Positions 45,187 to 55,992 of a DNA stretch of 64,000 nt are shown here, piece by piece. The stretch is from contig JAXHNH010000001.1 of the NCBI GenBank assembly GCA_034520725.1, positions 1 through 64,000 of the forward strand, read 5' to 3'. This stretch comes from Gracilimonas sp034520725. GTDB lineage: Bacteria > Bacteroidota > Rhodothermia > Balneolales > Balneolaceae. Under the pieces are notes generated by a model. It was not told where the DNA came from and did no database searches. It saw only the letters and a program-made list of their open reading frames with translations. The position numbers and the translations under genes are program-made. The stretch's first letter is position 1; each line of letters begins with the position of its first letter.

Positions 45187-46323
45187 TTAAAAATCGATGA
45201 GTAAACTAAATCTCAAAGTGTTTGCCAAGGGATGATCTGTTTCAAGGGTTTTGATATAACTGAAATCGACCCCTATAATATTATAACGGATACCTGCGCC
45301 GAAAGTGATGTATTCACGATCACCATTTTGAGGATCTTCAAAGTAGTAACCTCCACGCAATGCAAACTGATCAGCATACCAGTATTCCAGTCCGGCACCG
45401 ATCATAAATTGTTGCATAAGGCCAACTTCTACAAGGTTGTTCCCATCAAGTCGAGTATAGCTACCCCATGAATTGAACAAAGCTTTAATTGGTCCTGAAG
45501 CTACGCTAGTTGTATCGCCACCACTGGTTTCCAGCTCGGTTCTTGCCATAACTTTGGAAATATCATTTGCAAAGGTAATACGGTTAATGCCTTCATCATC
45601 AAGGTCAAGATCGAAAGCCCATCCAAATCGTAGTAAAGTTGGTAGGGGATCTTTTTGGGCATTGTCAGTGTATTGAATGCCGGGGCCTAAGTTGGATAGA
45701 TTTGTACCAAAACTGAATCTGGCATTACGGCCCCCAACCAGGAATGGATCTGTTTTATAAAGTAGGGCAAGATCTATGGCAACGCTGCTTCCGGGATTTA
45801 CTTTCTGAGCACTGATGGAAGTACCGCTGGCTAAACTGGAATAGATAAGCCTAAGGCTGGTACCGCCGGCAAGATTTTCCGTGAATTTATAACCGTAAGA
45901 AGCACCAAAAGCGATCTCATAACTGTTGAATCTTGAGATCGGCTCGGGACCGGTCTCGTCAGTTACAACCTGTTCACCCATATTCAGGTAAGTAAGATGG
46001 GTACCAATATTGCCAATTCCCGGAATGTGAAATTTTCCAACTACATTGTCGTAGAACAGATCACTTACATTAAAGTTAGCAAGCCAGTTGGAGTGAGTTA
46101 TACTTGCCTGATTATAGTCTTCCTGAAAAGCCAGTCCTGCCGGATTCCAAAAAAAGGCGGAGGCGTTATCAGCAATTGCTACTCCGGTATTACCCATACC
46201 GGCTGCTCTGGAATCTGGCTCGATCTGTAAAAAAGGTACAGCAGTAATAGCTACCTGTGCATTAGTAACGACCGGAAAAGATAAAAATAACCCGGCTACA
46301 AATAATGATAATATTTTTTTCAT
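45187..46323 (-). CDS. porV: Type IX secretion outer-membrane protein PorV
   Basis: A 378-residue FadL-like outer-membrane barrel with a signal peptide (LFVAGLFLSFPVVTNA). The block DSRAAGMGNTGVAIADNASAF followed by FWNPAGLA is the PorV/PorQ signature. PorV carries cargo from the translocon to the PorU sortase on the cell surface. It lies 50 bases after porU and 4 bases before the cargo-like M6 homologue. Confidence 0.9.
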   Translation of the reverse strand: MKKILSLFVAGLFLSFPVVTNAQVAITAVPFLQIEPDSRAAGMGNTGVAIADNASAFFWNPAGLAFQEDYNQASITHSNWLANFNVSDLFYDNVVGKFHIPGIGNIGTHLTYLNMGEQVVTDETGPEPISRFNSYEIAFGASYGYKFTENLAGGTSLRLIYSSLASGTSISAQKVNPGSSVAIDLALLYKTDPFLVGGRNARFSFGTNLSNLGPGIQYTDNAQKDPLPTLLRFGWAFDLDLDDEGINRITFANDISKVMARTELETSGGDTTSVASGPIKALFNSWGSYTRLDGNNLVEVGLMQQFMIGAGLEYWYADQFALRGGYYFEDPQNGDREYITFGAGIRYNIIGVDFSYIKTLETDHPLANTLRFSLLIDF

Positions 46324-46373
46324 GGTGCTAAAATTTAGAATAAATATAAGTGTTTTGTTATAAAGTTATGCGA

Positions 46374-49300
46374 TCAACGGATGATTACTAGTTTTTCAAT
46401 TTTTTCTGCTCTCTGTCTTCCATTTGGGGTATCTGCTGTAACCCTAAGCACATAAATATAAGTACCGTTACCCAGACGATCATGATCCCGGTCACGGCCA
46501 TTCCATGTAATGCTGGCATATGAACTGTTGGTTATGAGTTGGTTTTGTAATTGCTGAACGGGTCTGCCACTCAAAGTGTATATTTGCACTGATACATCTA
46601 ACGGACTTCCCGGTTGATTATGTTCAAAAGAAAATCGGGTTACGTTATTCATAGGGTTTGGATAGTTGAAAACATTTCTGATCTCCAGCTGATCCTGTGA
46701 GGCCACCTCAAAAAAGGCTTCCTTCTCTGAGGGATTATTATGAACATCCCAGGCCCGAACCTTTAGAGAGTAACTACCATCAGGAAGGTCATCCAATGGA
46801 TATTCGATACGCCCTTTGGTGAAATTATCAATGTCCCCCTCATAGAAATCGTTTAGAACGAAGGTTTGTTCCGGCTGCGTGTTGATCGTGGCAATAATTT
46901 CATGTCCAACACCGGTTCCGGTCGTGTTAATTCCGGAGGGATCCTCAAGGTCAATGATCAAATTTGGAGAATCATTGACCAGACTCCCGTTCACGAAACG
47001 GTCATCATTTAAGTAGATATCCATTTGAGGGCCACGACCATCATTTACGGCATTTTCGTTGATCCCATTGAAGCGTAATTTGGTAAATGAACCATTGGCG
47101 GTGAGCCGTTCATCTTCGGCATATACAACAATCCTTCCCGTACTGTCCGAAAATGAAATATCCCTGGGAACAACAAATGTGGAAGTGAATTGTCCGTTAT
47201 CAACGGCGGCCTTACCTTTAAAAAGAACATCCTTTTCAACTGTGTAATTGCAGTTATCCAAAAAACACCGATTCTCCTGAACCCACTCTCGGTCTGAGGG
47301 TAGAGGAACACTGCGTTCTGCATCATAAACAGTAATATTGGCTTGACCTGAAAAATTACCTAGGAAGTTACCGGAAATGTCGGTTATCTGTCCGTTCAAA
47401 GTTACAGTATCGAGGCCTTTGATGGTAATTACGGTATCCTGACCTGACTCGGTATAACTGTTTATGGATGTAATCTGAGTTTTTTGAACCGGAAGCTGAA
47501 ATTTACCTGCCGGATCACCCAGAAATATAAATTTCTTACTATTTCGGGAAGTGATGATCGGTGAACCGTTCAGTAAAGTGTTTTTGGTGTTCATGAAAAT
47601 ATCGCCAAAACGAAGGGCCGTATTATTCTGATCACGTTCTACCATTTTTTGAGAAAGCACTACATTCAGCCCAAAGTTATTTCTGGATGAAATTCCTGCA
47701 CCAGTGTATACCACCCGTGTCGTTGTAAAAGCACTAATTACACCTCCGTTATCTGCAAACAGAAGCTGCTCTGCTCCTGATTGAGCATCAATATCATCAT
47801 ATCTTCCAAACTGACAGGTTGCTGTTACCAAAACTGCAAGTTTGTTGCTGTTTGTAAGATTTGGAATGCTTTCCGCAACAAATAGTTGTTCATCAGAGAG
47901 TGTCTGTTCGTTTCCGTGTCCGGAATAATTCATTACCAGTGTGCCCTGATTGAACGCGTTTATAAATGCTTGTGAGGCTCCGGGAATTCTTCGACCGCCA
48001 CCTGTGATCTCCTCATTATATGCGAATTGATAGATTTTGTTCAATCGAACGCCTGATTCATAAATATTCATGAGATTTGCAGTCTCATCGGCATTCAAAA
48101 CGTGGAGATCACGGTTCAGTTCTACATTCGGGAAGTCATCATCAGCAGCAAATGTAAACTGATTTTGCCAGTTACCATGTGTATTTGGGTTCTCATAGAT
48201 TTTGATCTTTTGTACAGCGACTGTTGCTTCAGATTGAGTTTGAGCTGGTATTCTGCCAACACCGATATCCAATAGATAATTAGATGGGGTAACGCCACTT
48301 CCGTTCACATCCATTTCCCCTTCAACATCATCAAGAAATCCAAAAAAGTCGTCGGAAGCGTATGATTCTGTTCTATGCAGTGACTCATCACTTTGGTATG
48401 TCATTACATAATTGGTATGCCCACCGTCTATAATACCTTTGTAATCAAAAGTTGTATCACCAAATAGAAGGGCATATTTTGGTGGTTCTTGTCCATTTGA
48501 TAAGGCCCGATCGTAAAGGAATTTCAGATAATCTCGAATGGCTGCAGGATCATTTACCCCACCTGAAAACTCGTTAACTATCTTATTTTGAGTAACCACA
48601 ATTGAAGTTAATCCGTCTTCTTGTTCGCGGTACTCAGATAGTTCCCGGGCTTGGTTTAAAAAGTCCTCTGCGGTGACGATCACATATTCAGGAAAGAATG
48701 TAATTCCTTTAAGGTCCTGATTAGGTATAACTGAACCGGGTTCAGGATTCATGAAATTATCCTGAACAATAAATTTCAGATCAACACCGGAGAAATATCT
48801 GAAGCTATAGTCATTGTTTTGCTCAGATGTATTTATCATTTTTGGATCCGTTGGATTTGAGATCTCAAGAACCAATGGCATTTTGTTGAACCCGCTCAAC
48901 CGATACTCTGCAACTTCATTAATGGTGCCATCCTCGGGAGAGTTGAATAAAAGCCGTCCCTCATTGGCTTCAAGTGATCTTGTTGCGGTTATTCTCAGCC
49001 AGTCGAAAAATCCTGTGGATCCGGAATCATTATTATCATAGGCAGCTTCAAAGTTTAGAATGTTTGTATTAGATGGGGCAGAGACGCTGGTATTGAATGA
49101 AGATGAAATACCGGCACGGCCCTCGCTGCTTGTGTATGAACCGGAAGCAGGTATGAACAAGGATTGAATATTGGATCCGTTCATTCTGATGCTAAAGGAA
49201 ACTGAAGATGTTGACCGGTTCACGAATTTTCCCGATATCTCTATGGCTTCTGTTGATGAAAGTCCGGGAAGAGTATCAGTGAATATTTCCTGAAAGACTC

Positions 49301-50285
49301 CATCAGATGATGCCGGAAATTGTTTACCCAGCCAGTTTCTGCCGGATTTTATTCGCTCTTCTGCTTTGGTAAGCTCTTCTTCTATCCAGATAAAATCCCT
49401 GAATGAATCCACTATTCTATCCGGATTACCGATGATGGAATTATCGGTCAACCTGAGTCCCTGTACGTTCCCAATAGTCAGGAAAACATAATTGTAGTTG
49501 CTATAAGGGTGAACCAAATGACTGTATTCCCCATTTTGTCGTGAGGTTTCGTTAGGTGAATTGCCATAGAAAAAAATCCTGTCTTGCTCATCAAGGCTTC
49601 CATCATTCTCCCCCTGAACCAAAATAGGGACTTGAGTTAGTTGTGGACGAGTCACACTGTTAGATTCAGGAAGGGGATATCCTTCTGTGGTCCAGACCTG
49701 TATGAAATTCGGATCGATGGTTGATGGATTGAGCCCAAGTTCTTCAAGATATTCTGTGTTGAGCTCATATATTCCGGATTCATTCACAGGGATCTTATAC
49801 CAGGTACCCGAAGCAAACAGTCCTTCGTTGGATTCACCTAAAGAGGATGTATTTCTTTTGGCAGTAACTGCAGAACCATTCTTATATACCCTCAGTTTTA
49901 AGTATTCGGTAATGAGCAGCTCATTGTCATTGTAACGTGTCACATTAATACTGATCGGTATTACCGTTTTGCCACGCTGAATACCCGATTCTGATCGTTC
50001 GATGAGGGGGCTATCAGTTCGCTGAAGGTTTAAAACCAGTGCTTTATCCGAAGAAATGGTTTCCTTAACAGATACTATGTTCTGTTCCAGGATTTGATAA
50101 GGGGAAGAGATCCCTGATGCAGATATAGTGATTCCGATGGCGGGAATCAGTTTATGATCCTTATTTACAAACTCATAGTCTGTAAAAGAATTTGTTTCTG
50201 CTACTACTTTAAGTTGCCGGGCCTGTGCGGTTCCGGCAAAAAATAAGCAAAGCAAACCACTGAAAATTAGCAGCTTGTTAAGCAT
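46374..50285 (-). CDS. porU: Type IX secretion sortase PorU
   Basis: A 1303-residue gingipain-like (C25) sortase that cleaves the C-terminal sorting domain of type IX cargo and attaches it to surface lipopolysaccharide. Seen: signal peptide; catalytic His in MNYSGHGNE and catalytic Cys in VTATCQFGRYD (about residues 790-830); a C-terminal FlgD-like/sorting-type region (NVFNYPNPMNNVTRFSFEHN). It heads the minus-strand run down to rpe. Confidence 0.93.
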   Translation of the reverse strand: MLNKLLIFSGLLCLFFAGTAQARQLKVVAETNSFTDYEFVNKDHKLIPAIGITISASGISSPYQILEQNIVSVKETISSDKALVLNLQRTDSPLIERSESGIQRGKTVIPISINVTRYNDNELLITEYLKLRVYKNGSAVTAKRNTSSLGESNEGLFASGTWYKIPVNESGIYELNTEYLEELGLNPSTIDPNFIQVWTTEGYPLPESNSVTRPQLTQVPILVQGENDGSLDEQDRIFFYGNSPNETSRQNGEYSHLVHPYSNYNYVFLTIGNVQGLRLTDNSIIGNPDRIVDSFRDFIWIEEELTKAEERIKSGRNWLGKQFPASSDGVFQEIFTDTLPGLSSTEAIEISGKFVNRSTSSVSFSIRMNGSNIQSLFIPASGSYTSSEGRAGISSSFNTSVSAPSNTNILNFEAAYDNNDSGSTGFFDWLRITATRSLEANEGRLLFNSPEDGTINEVAEYRLSGFNKMPLVLEISNPTDPKMINTSEQNNDYSFRYFSGVDLKFIVQDNFMNPEPGSVIPNQDLKGITFFPEYVIVTAEDFLNQARELSEYREQEDGLTSIVVTQNKIVNEFSGGVNDPAAIRDYLKFLYDRALSNGQEPPKYALLFGDTTFDYKGIIDGGHTNYVMTYQSDESLHRTESYASDDFFGFLDDVEGEMDVNGSGVTPSNYLLDIGVGRIPAQTQSEATVAVQKIKIYENPNTHGNWQNQFTFAADDDFPNVELNRDLHVLNADETANLMNIYESGVRLNKIYQFAYNEEITGGGRRIPGASQAFINAFNQGTLVMNYSGHGNEQTLSDEQLFVAESIPNLTNSNKLAVLVTATCQFGRYDDIDAQSGAEQLLFADNGGVISAFTTTRVVYTGAGISSRNNFGLNVVLSQKMVERDQNNTALRFGDIFMNTKNTLLNGSPIITSRNSKKFIFLGDPAGKFQLPVQKTQITSINSYTESGQDTVITIKGLDTVTLNGQITDISGNFLGNFSGQANITVYDAERSVPLPSDREWVQENRCFLDNCNYTVEKDVLFKGKAAVDNGQFTSTFVVPRDISFSDSTGRIVVYAEDERLTANGSFTKLRFNGINENAVNDGRGPQMDIYLNDDRFVNGSLVNDSPNLIIDLEDPSGINTTGTGVGHEIIATINTQPEQTFVLNDFYEGDIDNFTKGRIEYPLDDLPDGSYSLKVRAWDVHNNPSEKEAFFEVASQDQLEIRNVFNYPNPMNNVTRFSFEHNQPGSPLDVSVQIYTLSGRPVQQLQNQLITNSSYASITWNGRDRDHDRLGNGTYIYVLRVTADTPNGRQRAEKIEKLVIIR

Positions 50286-50496
50286 ATAAGGTCTTGATTA
50301 CTGGATGCGTTTGATAACGCTTAAAGTTTTGTAGCTATTTTTCTATAGAGCGTAGTGCTTCAGTTTAAAATTATTTGAGGTGGAGATGTTAAGTAGTTCT
50401 CTGCCTGATCGAATGATGAACAGTAACTGAACAATGATATTGTTACGTGTTTTTTTACACCCTCGTATTATATATCGGTGTAATAATAATGTCAAT

Positions 50497-50525
50497 AAAA
50501 AAAGAGTCCGTTAAAAAACGGACTC
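50497..50525 (-). terminator. Intrinsic terminator after thiolase gene
   Basis: GAGTCCGTT (50504-50512) and AACGGACTC (50517-50525) form a perfect 9-bp stem; on the minus strand it runs into seven T (complement of 50497-50503). It lies 12 bases after the thiolase stop. Confidence 0.85.
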
Positions 50526-50536
50526 TGAATCAAATT

Positions 50537-51715
50537 TTAAAGCATTTCGATAACCATCGAAGAAGCTCCGCCGCCACCGTTGCAGATACCAGCACAACCA
50601 TATTTTCCTTTGGTTCTGCGTAATGCATGTATCAGAGTAACAAGAATTCGGGCACCTGAGCAACCAAGTGGGTGACCAATACTTACGGCTCCACCGTGGA
50701 TATTTACTTTCTCAGGATCAAGCTCAAGGATCTGATTATTCGCAAGAGCTACCACAGAAAAAGCTTCGTTGATCTCAAAAAGATCGATATCATTTTTAGT
50801 CAAGCCTGCTTTTTTAAGAGCAATAGGAATGGCATCAGAAGGGGCAGTAGTAAACCATTCAGGTGCTTTTGCAGCACTGCCACTACTCAAAATCTTAGCC
50901 AATGGTTTAAGTCCCATTTCTTCAGCTTTTTCAGCACTCATTACAAGCAGTGCAGCTGCGCCATCATTGATTGAAGAAGCATTTGCAGCTGTTACCGTTC
51001 CCTCTTTATCGAATACAGGGCGTAACTGAGGTATCTTATCAAATCTTACTTTATCAAGTTCCTCATCTTTTTCCACTTCGGTCACATTACCTTTACGGTC
51101 TTTGACCTTCATTTTGATGATCTCATCCTTAAAATAGCCTTTTTCTGTAGCTTCAATTGCCCGGTTGTAGGATGTGATAGCATACTCATCCTGATCTTCG
51201 CGACTGATGTTGCATTCTCTTCCACAAAGATCCCCGGCGTTGCCCATTAGATAGTCGTTGTAAACATCCCAAAGGCCGTCTTTAACAATACCGTCTTCAA
51301 CTTTTGAATGGCCGTACTTGGCTCCAAAACGTTCTTTTGGTAGATAATAGGGAACATTACTCATGCTTTCCATTCCGCCGGCTACAATAATATCAGCTTC
51401 GCCAAGGCGGATTTGATCGGCTGCGATCATCACTGATTTCATACCGGATGCACAGACCTTGTTCACTGTAGTTGAAGGGGTGCGTTCAGATAATCCGGCT
51501 TTTAAAGCAGCTTGCCTTGCCGGAGCCTGGCCAACACCCGCTGAAAGTACATTACCCATTAATACTTCCTGAACATCATCGGGCTTGATCCCACCCTCTT
51601 TAACTGCTTCAAGAATAGCAGAAGCTCCTAATTCGGGGGCTGAAAATGAGGATAGATTTCCTCCAAATCCACCCAATGGTGTTCGTTTTGCTGATACTAT
51701 AACTACGTCTCGCAT
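50537..51715 (-). CDS. Acetyl-CoA C-acetyltransferase (thiolase)
   Basis: A 392-residue thiolase. Nucleophilic Cys in NKVCASGMKS (about residue 88), His in SIGHPLGCSGAR and the second Cys in CAGICNGGGGAS are all present. Length and motifs fit biosynthetic/degradative acetyl-CoA acetyltransferase, joining or splitting acetoacetyl-CoA; the direction cannot be told. It is a single-gene unit with its own terminator. Confidence 0.93.
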   Translation of the reverse strand: MRDVVIVSAKRTPLGGFGGNLSSFSAPELGASAILEAVKEGGIKPDDVQEVLMGNVLSAGVGQAPARQAALKAGLSERTPSTTVNKVCASGMKSVMIAADQIRLGEADIIVAGGMESMSNVPYYLPKERFGAKYGHSKVEDGIVKDGLWDVYNDYLMGNAGDLCGRECNISREDQDEYAITSYNRAIEATEKGYFKDEIIKMKVKDRKGNVTEVEKDEELDKVRFDKIPQLRPVFDKEGTVTAANASSINDGAAALLVMSAEKAEEMGLKPLAKILSSGSAAKAPEWFTTAPSDAIPIALKKAGLTKNDIDLFEINEAFSVVALANNQILELDPEKVNIHGGAVSIGHPLGCSGARILVTLIHALRRTKGKYGCAGICNGGGGASSMVIEML

Positions 51716-51797
51716 GATATATTAATTTAAGTTGATGGTTCTGAAAGCGCTTTTTCAGGCAGTTGCAATGTTATCTGCCTTTCGAAATAATTTTGTT

Positions 51798-52935
51798 TTA
51801 AAATGCCTGATCTAAGTCAGCGAGCAGGTCTTCTGAATCTTCAATTCCGACTGAGATTCTTATCAGTGAATCTTGCAGTCCGGCTTTTTCTCTGACATCT
51901 TTAGGGATGGAGCCGTGAGTCATTGATGCGGGGTGACTGATGAGTGATTCAACACCACCCAGACTTTCAGCCAGCGTAAAGATCCTAGTGTTGCTCATAA
52001 AATTGATTGCAGCCTCAATAGAGTCATCTTTCAATGTGAAGGAAAGCATGGCTCCAAAGTCATCCATTTGTTTGGAAGCAAGGTCGTGCTGCGGGTGTGA
52101 TTTCAAGCCGGGATAATTTACTGATCCCACTTCATTCATGTGATTCAAGAAACTCAGCGATCTGTTTTGCATTTTCGACGGATCGTTGAACACGAACGCT
52201 GAGCGTTTTAATGCCTCTGAGTGTTAGATAACAATCCATAGGTCCGGGTACAGCACCTGAAGTCTTAGTCTGGAAACGTAAATTTTCCATGATCTCTTCA
52301 TTGGAGCTTGCAACAGCTCCGTGTATCACATCAGAGTGACCGGCTAAATATTTTGTAGCTGAATGCAGTACCGCATCGGCTCCCAGTTCCAATGGTCTTT
52401 GAAGATATGGGGAGGCAAAAGTATTATCTACCACAGTAAGAACATTATTCTCTTTTGCCAGTTCTGAGAGTGCTTTGATATCAACAACACGAAGCAATGG
52501 ATTTGTGGGAGTTTCGATCCACATCAGTTTTGTACTGTCAGTGATCGCAGACTTGACCTTATCAAGGTCGGTCATGTCAACAAAGGTGAAATCGATACCA
52601 TAGGGTTCAAAAACTTTGGTAAACAACCGGTATGAACCACCATAGAGATCATTAGTAGTTATTACGTGATCTCCCGGCCGAAGCATTTTCATAAGAGCAT
52701 CCATAGCTGCTACACCACTGGAAAAACAGGCGGCTTCATCGGCTCCTTCAAGACCTGCGATCATTTTTTCGAGGGCAGTTCTGGTTGGATTACCGACTCT
52801 CGCATAGTCATATCCTTTGTGCTTATTAGGGGCCTCCTGAGCATATGTTGAAGTCTGAAAGATCGGAGGCATTACCGCTCCGGATGTTTCCTCAGGTTCT
52901 TGTCCGGCGTGGATAGTCTTGGTATTAAATTTCAT
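51798..52935 (-). pseudogene. Cystathionine gamma-synthase/lyase family, one frameshift
   Basis: From 52935 the first frame reads 267 residues of a PLP transsulfuration enzyme, with SGVAAMDALMKML, ETPTNPLLRVVD and the PLP lysine in LHSATKYLAGHSD. Near 52130-52145 the frame shifts by one base and the reading continues as NYPGLKSHPQHDLASKQM through FTLAESLGGVESLISHPASM to 51798. The sum, about 378 residues, is normal. Whether it makes or splits cystathionine cannot be told. One extra T in the sequence would explain the break. Confidence 0.85.
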
Positions 52936-52957
52936 AGTCAGGTTAAAGCCGAGTAAA

Positions 52958-54151
52958 TTAATTATTTTTCAGTTTATTCAGTGTAGTTAGCTTGCTGGTG
53001 TAATCCCTGTTATTCGGATCCATTTCATTCAATCGGCCGTAATAATCGGTGGCAAAATCTATGAGTCTGTTTGCTCTGCTTCTCAACTCAGGTTTGTCAT
53101 CGTCAAAAGCTACTTTTTCAATAGATAGGTAATTAGCAGCAAGGTTGTTGTAAAAAACAGCAAGACTTTCGAGGTACTCTGTATTTGAGGTATCTCTTTT
53201 GAATGCTTCTATAAGCTGTGTTTCTGCCTCTTCCCCCATACCTACAGCTTCCATTTTAATCTGGTTGGCCATGGAAGTGTTATTATCTGCGTAAGCTTTT
53301 TTAAGATCAGCCATGATTTCGGATGTGATCTCGTAAAGTTGAGTTCCGTAAACATTTCTTAAATTGGCGTTATCAGGATACTCTTCTACTAATGTTTCCA
53401 ACATAGAAGCTGCTGCCTCATGGTTTGAATTGGATATGTATGCATTAACCAAGCCATAGGCGAGATTAATATCTTCACTCATATCCGTGTTAGCCATTTC
53501 ATAATACTCTGCAGCCACTGCCGGATTTCCCTTTTCCAAATATAGGTAGCCCAGGTTTTCATAAAGTTCAGCAGAAGGCTCATTAGTGTTATCAATGGCT
53601 TTCTCTAAACTGGTGATTGCTGCATCGATGTTACCAAGATTGAATTCGGCAACAGCTAGATTTTTGTAAGAACTGACGGCATCAGGACGGATGATAAGAG
53701 CATTTAGGAAATGGCTTTTTGCAGTTTCGTAAACATTAGTTCCGTCACTGTTCTCAAATATTCGTAATCCCGAATTATGCTCGGTTTTCCAGTATTGCTG
53801 ACTGAGGCTATCAATAGTTGCCAATTGTGATCCGTTGGCACCCATTTCTTCAGAAGATTTAAAATCTGAAATAATTCTATTGTAGTGGTCTTTTCTGAGC
53901 TCGGGATTTACTTCTTGAGCCATCTCAGCTGTTATCTCGGCTCTTTTGATGTATAGATCGGGTTGGCCGGGGTCTTCAGCGAGCCGGTTATCGATCTCTG
54001 CCAAAGCCTGATCGTAGTTATTGTCAGCCAGTAACTGGTCAATATTTACTTTTGATGATCCGCAAGAAATAAAAAACCCGGCCACAAGTAGTAAGCCTGC
54101 AAGCCGGGTAATATGTGAAATATTCATAGGTTTGTTTTTAGGTGTATGCAA
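52958..54151 (-). CDS. TPR-repeat lipoprotein
   Basis: A 397-residue protein with a lipoprotein signal (LAGLLLVAGFFISC). TPR-like repeats span about 35-300, clearest at AVAEFNLGNIDAAITSLEKA and LYENLGYLYLEKGNPAVAAE. The role is unknown; TPR lipoproteins scaffold envelope complexes. Its start is next to the stop of the paralogous gene upstream, so the two form a pair. Confidence 0.85.
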   Translation of the reverse strand: MHTPKNKPMNISHITRLAGLLLVAGFFISCGSSKVNIDQLLADNNYDQALAEIDNRLAEDPGQPDLYIKRAEITAEMAQEVNPELRKDHYNRIISDFKSSEEMGANGSQLATIDSLSQQYWKTEHNSGLRIFENSDGTNVYETAKSHFLNALIIRPDAVSSYKNLAVAEFNLGNIDAAITSLEKAIDNTNEPSAELYENLGYLYLEKGNPAVAAEYYEMANTDMSEDINLAYGLVNAYISNSNHEAAASMLETLVEEYPDNANLRNVYGTQLYEITSEIMADLKKAYADNNTSMANQIKMEAVGMGEEAETQLIEAFKRDTSNTEYLESLAVFYNNLAANYLSIEKVAFDDDKPELRSRANRLIDFATDYYGRLNEMDPNNRDYTSKLTTLNKLKNN

Positions 54152-55468
54152 TTACATACCTGCTTTTTCCATGGCTTCCTGGGCCTTTTCTTGCATGTCT
54201 AGGGTAATGTAAACATTAGACAAGCTTCTCCAGGCAGATACATTTTCAGGATTGATTTCTACAGTTCTTTCGTAAGCTTCCATGGCTTTTGTTAGCTCAT
54301 CTTTAGCTGCAGTGTCAAATTTATCAACTTGGTCCAGATCTTCCGCATAATTACGCTGACTGAACAATACAGCTGCTTTGTTTTGATATAATATACCAAG
54401 AGCATTGAAAGCTGTTGCATCGTTTGGACGTAGTTCAGTTGTTTTAGTGAGCTCAGATTCTGCTAGATTGTTGTACTCAGTAACCGTTTCAAGGTTCCTG
54501 TCTATTTCATTCTCCAGTTCAGTGATCTGTCCCTCAATTTCTTTAGCTTCGGCTCCTGAAGCGTTTCTAAGTTCTCTTTGAAGGCTATAAATCTCTTCAT
54601 AGATCTCGGTGATTCTGTTGGTAAATTGCTCTGTCTCCTGAAGCATTACAGTACCTAGTACCAAGTGATACTGAGGATTGTTAGGATCACTTGCAATAAG
54701 ATCTTCCAAAACGTCAATGGCACGGTCACGCTGTCCTACGGTCATGTAGTTGTCAGCAAGTTTTTGAGTCAGGCTTACAGTATCGGGGTATATCTCCAGT
54801 CCTTCTTCCAGGTACTCAATAGCTGTTTCCGGCCTGTCAGATTGTGCAAAGAATACAGCTACACGGTCATAGTCGCTTGCGGGCGCAGGGTCTTTCATTT
54901 CCATTGACTGAGCAAGTGCATCAGCAGCTCCGGCATAGTTATTGTCCATGTATTGAATCTGAGAAAGTACGTCGTAAGAAAGAGTACTGTCAGGATTAAC
55001 AATGATAGCATTCTCAAGGTGAGCAATAGCGATCTTCAGTGGTTCATTAACAGAAGCCATAACACTGTCGTTAGTGGCATAATCCAAAGAAGAGTTGTGC
55101 TCGTAACCCCAGGTTGAGAGGATAAGGTCGGTTACTTCAGCAGATTCTTCCGGAGCTTCTTCCATTCCGGCAAAAAGTTCTCTTGAAGTAACAGCATTTT
55201 CGCGGAAATCACGATAGATAGGCTTTCTGCTACTTGGAGGCTGAATGGTTTTTGCCTCTTCAGCATTAGCAAGGGCTTTGTAGTAATAACCTAGGCCATT
55301 ATCAGGATTTTTAGTGATATATCTATCGAGACCTGCGTAGGCACTATCAAAATTCTGTGTGTAAATGCTTAATTGGGCTTGGTCAATAACAGGGTCGGTA
55401 GTTTCACAACCTGTAAGTAATCCCACAAATAGGAAAACAGGAATAAGGTTACGTAATAGCTTTTTCAT
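54152..55468 (-). CDS. TPR-repeat lipoprotein, paralogue of the next gene
   Basis: Start chosen at ATG 55468 (MKKLLRNLIPVFLFVGLLTGC), because it begins a clean lipoprotein signal; a longer frame upstream has no signal-peptide logic and would overlap the divergent ridA start. The 438-residue protein carries TPR repeats (AIEYLEEGLEIYPDTVSLTQ, AIDVLEDLIASDPNNPQY) and a coiled segment around 300-330. The two proteins share order and spacing of repeats, suggesting a gene duplication. Confidence 0.85.
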   Translation of the reverse strand: MKKLLRNLIPVFLFVGLLTGCETTDPVIDQAQLSIYTQNFDSAYAGLDRYITKNPDNGLGYYYKALANAEEAKTIQPPSSRKPIYRDFRENAVTSRELFAGMEEAPEESAEVTDLILSTWGYEHNSSLDYATNDSVMASVNEPLKIAIAHLENAIIVNPDSTLSYDVLSQIQYMDNNYAGAADALAQSMEMKDPAPASDYDRVAVFFAQSDRPETAIEYLEEGLEIYPDTVSLTQKLADNYMTVGQRDRAIDVLEDLIASDPNNPQYHLVLGTVMLQETEQFTNRITEIYEEIYSLQRELRNASGAEAKEIEGQITELENEIDRNLETVTEYNNLAESELTKTTELRPNDATAFNALGILYQNKAAVLFSQRNYAEDLDQVDKFDTAAKDELTKAMEAYERTVEINPENVSAWRSLSNVYITLDMQEKAQEAMEKAGM

Positions 55469-55606
55469 TTTATTTATAGATTGGATTTGGTTGTAATCAG
55501 AACAAATTAATATGTTCATGAAAATAACCATATGTGTTGCTTTCTGCAATTTATTAGAACACATGGTTTTGTTCATTAATAAAAACAACTTATAAATAAC
55601 GTTTTC

Positions 55607-55984
55607 ATGAAAAAAATACATTCAACGGATAAAGCACCCGCCGCAATAGGCCCATATAGCCAGGCTACCTCACATAATGGCATTCTGTACTGCTCAGGCC
55701 AAATTCCGCTGGATCCGGAAACAATGGAAATAGTAGGTGATAATGCCAAAGATCAGGCAGAACAGGTTATGAAAAATCTTGAAGCTGTTCTTAAAGAAGC
55801 CGGAATTGACTTTTCCCATGTGCTTAAGTGCACCATATTTCTTGCAAATATGGATGATTTTGCGACCGTAAATGAGGTATATGGAGCGCGATTTGAATCA
55901 GATCCCCCCGCACGAGAAACAGTTGCTGTTAAGACCCTGCCCAAACATGTTTTGGTTGAGATAGGCTGCATTGCATACCTGTAA
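55607..55984 (+). CDS. ridA: RidA-family enamine/imine deaminase
   Basis: A 125-residue protein with the whole YjgF/RidA/UK114 pattern: APAAIGPYSQA at the start, GQIPLDP, the catalytic Arg in PARETVAV and the C-terminal VEIGCIAYL. It hydrolyses reactive enamines from PLP enzymes to ammonia and keto acids. It is divergent from the TPR gene. Confidence 0.93.
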   Translation: MKKIHSTDKAPAAIGPYSQATSHNGILYCSGQIPLDPETMEIVGDNAKDQAEQVMKNLEAVLKEAGIDFSHVLKCTIFLANMDDFATVNEVYGARFESDPPARETVAVKTLPKHVLVEIGCIAYL

Positions 55985-55992
55985 GTAGCATT

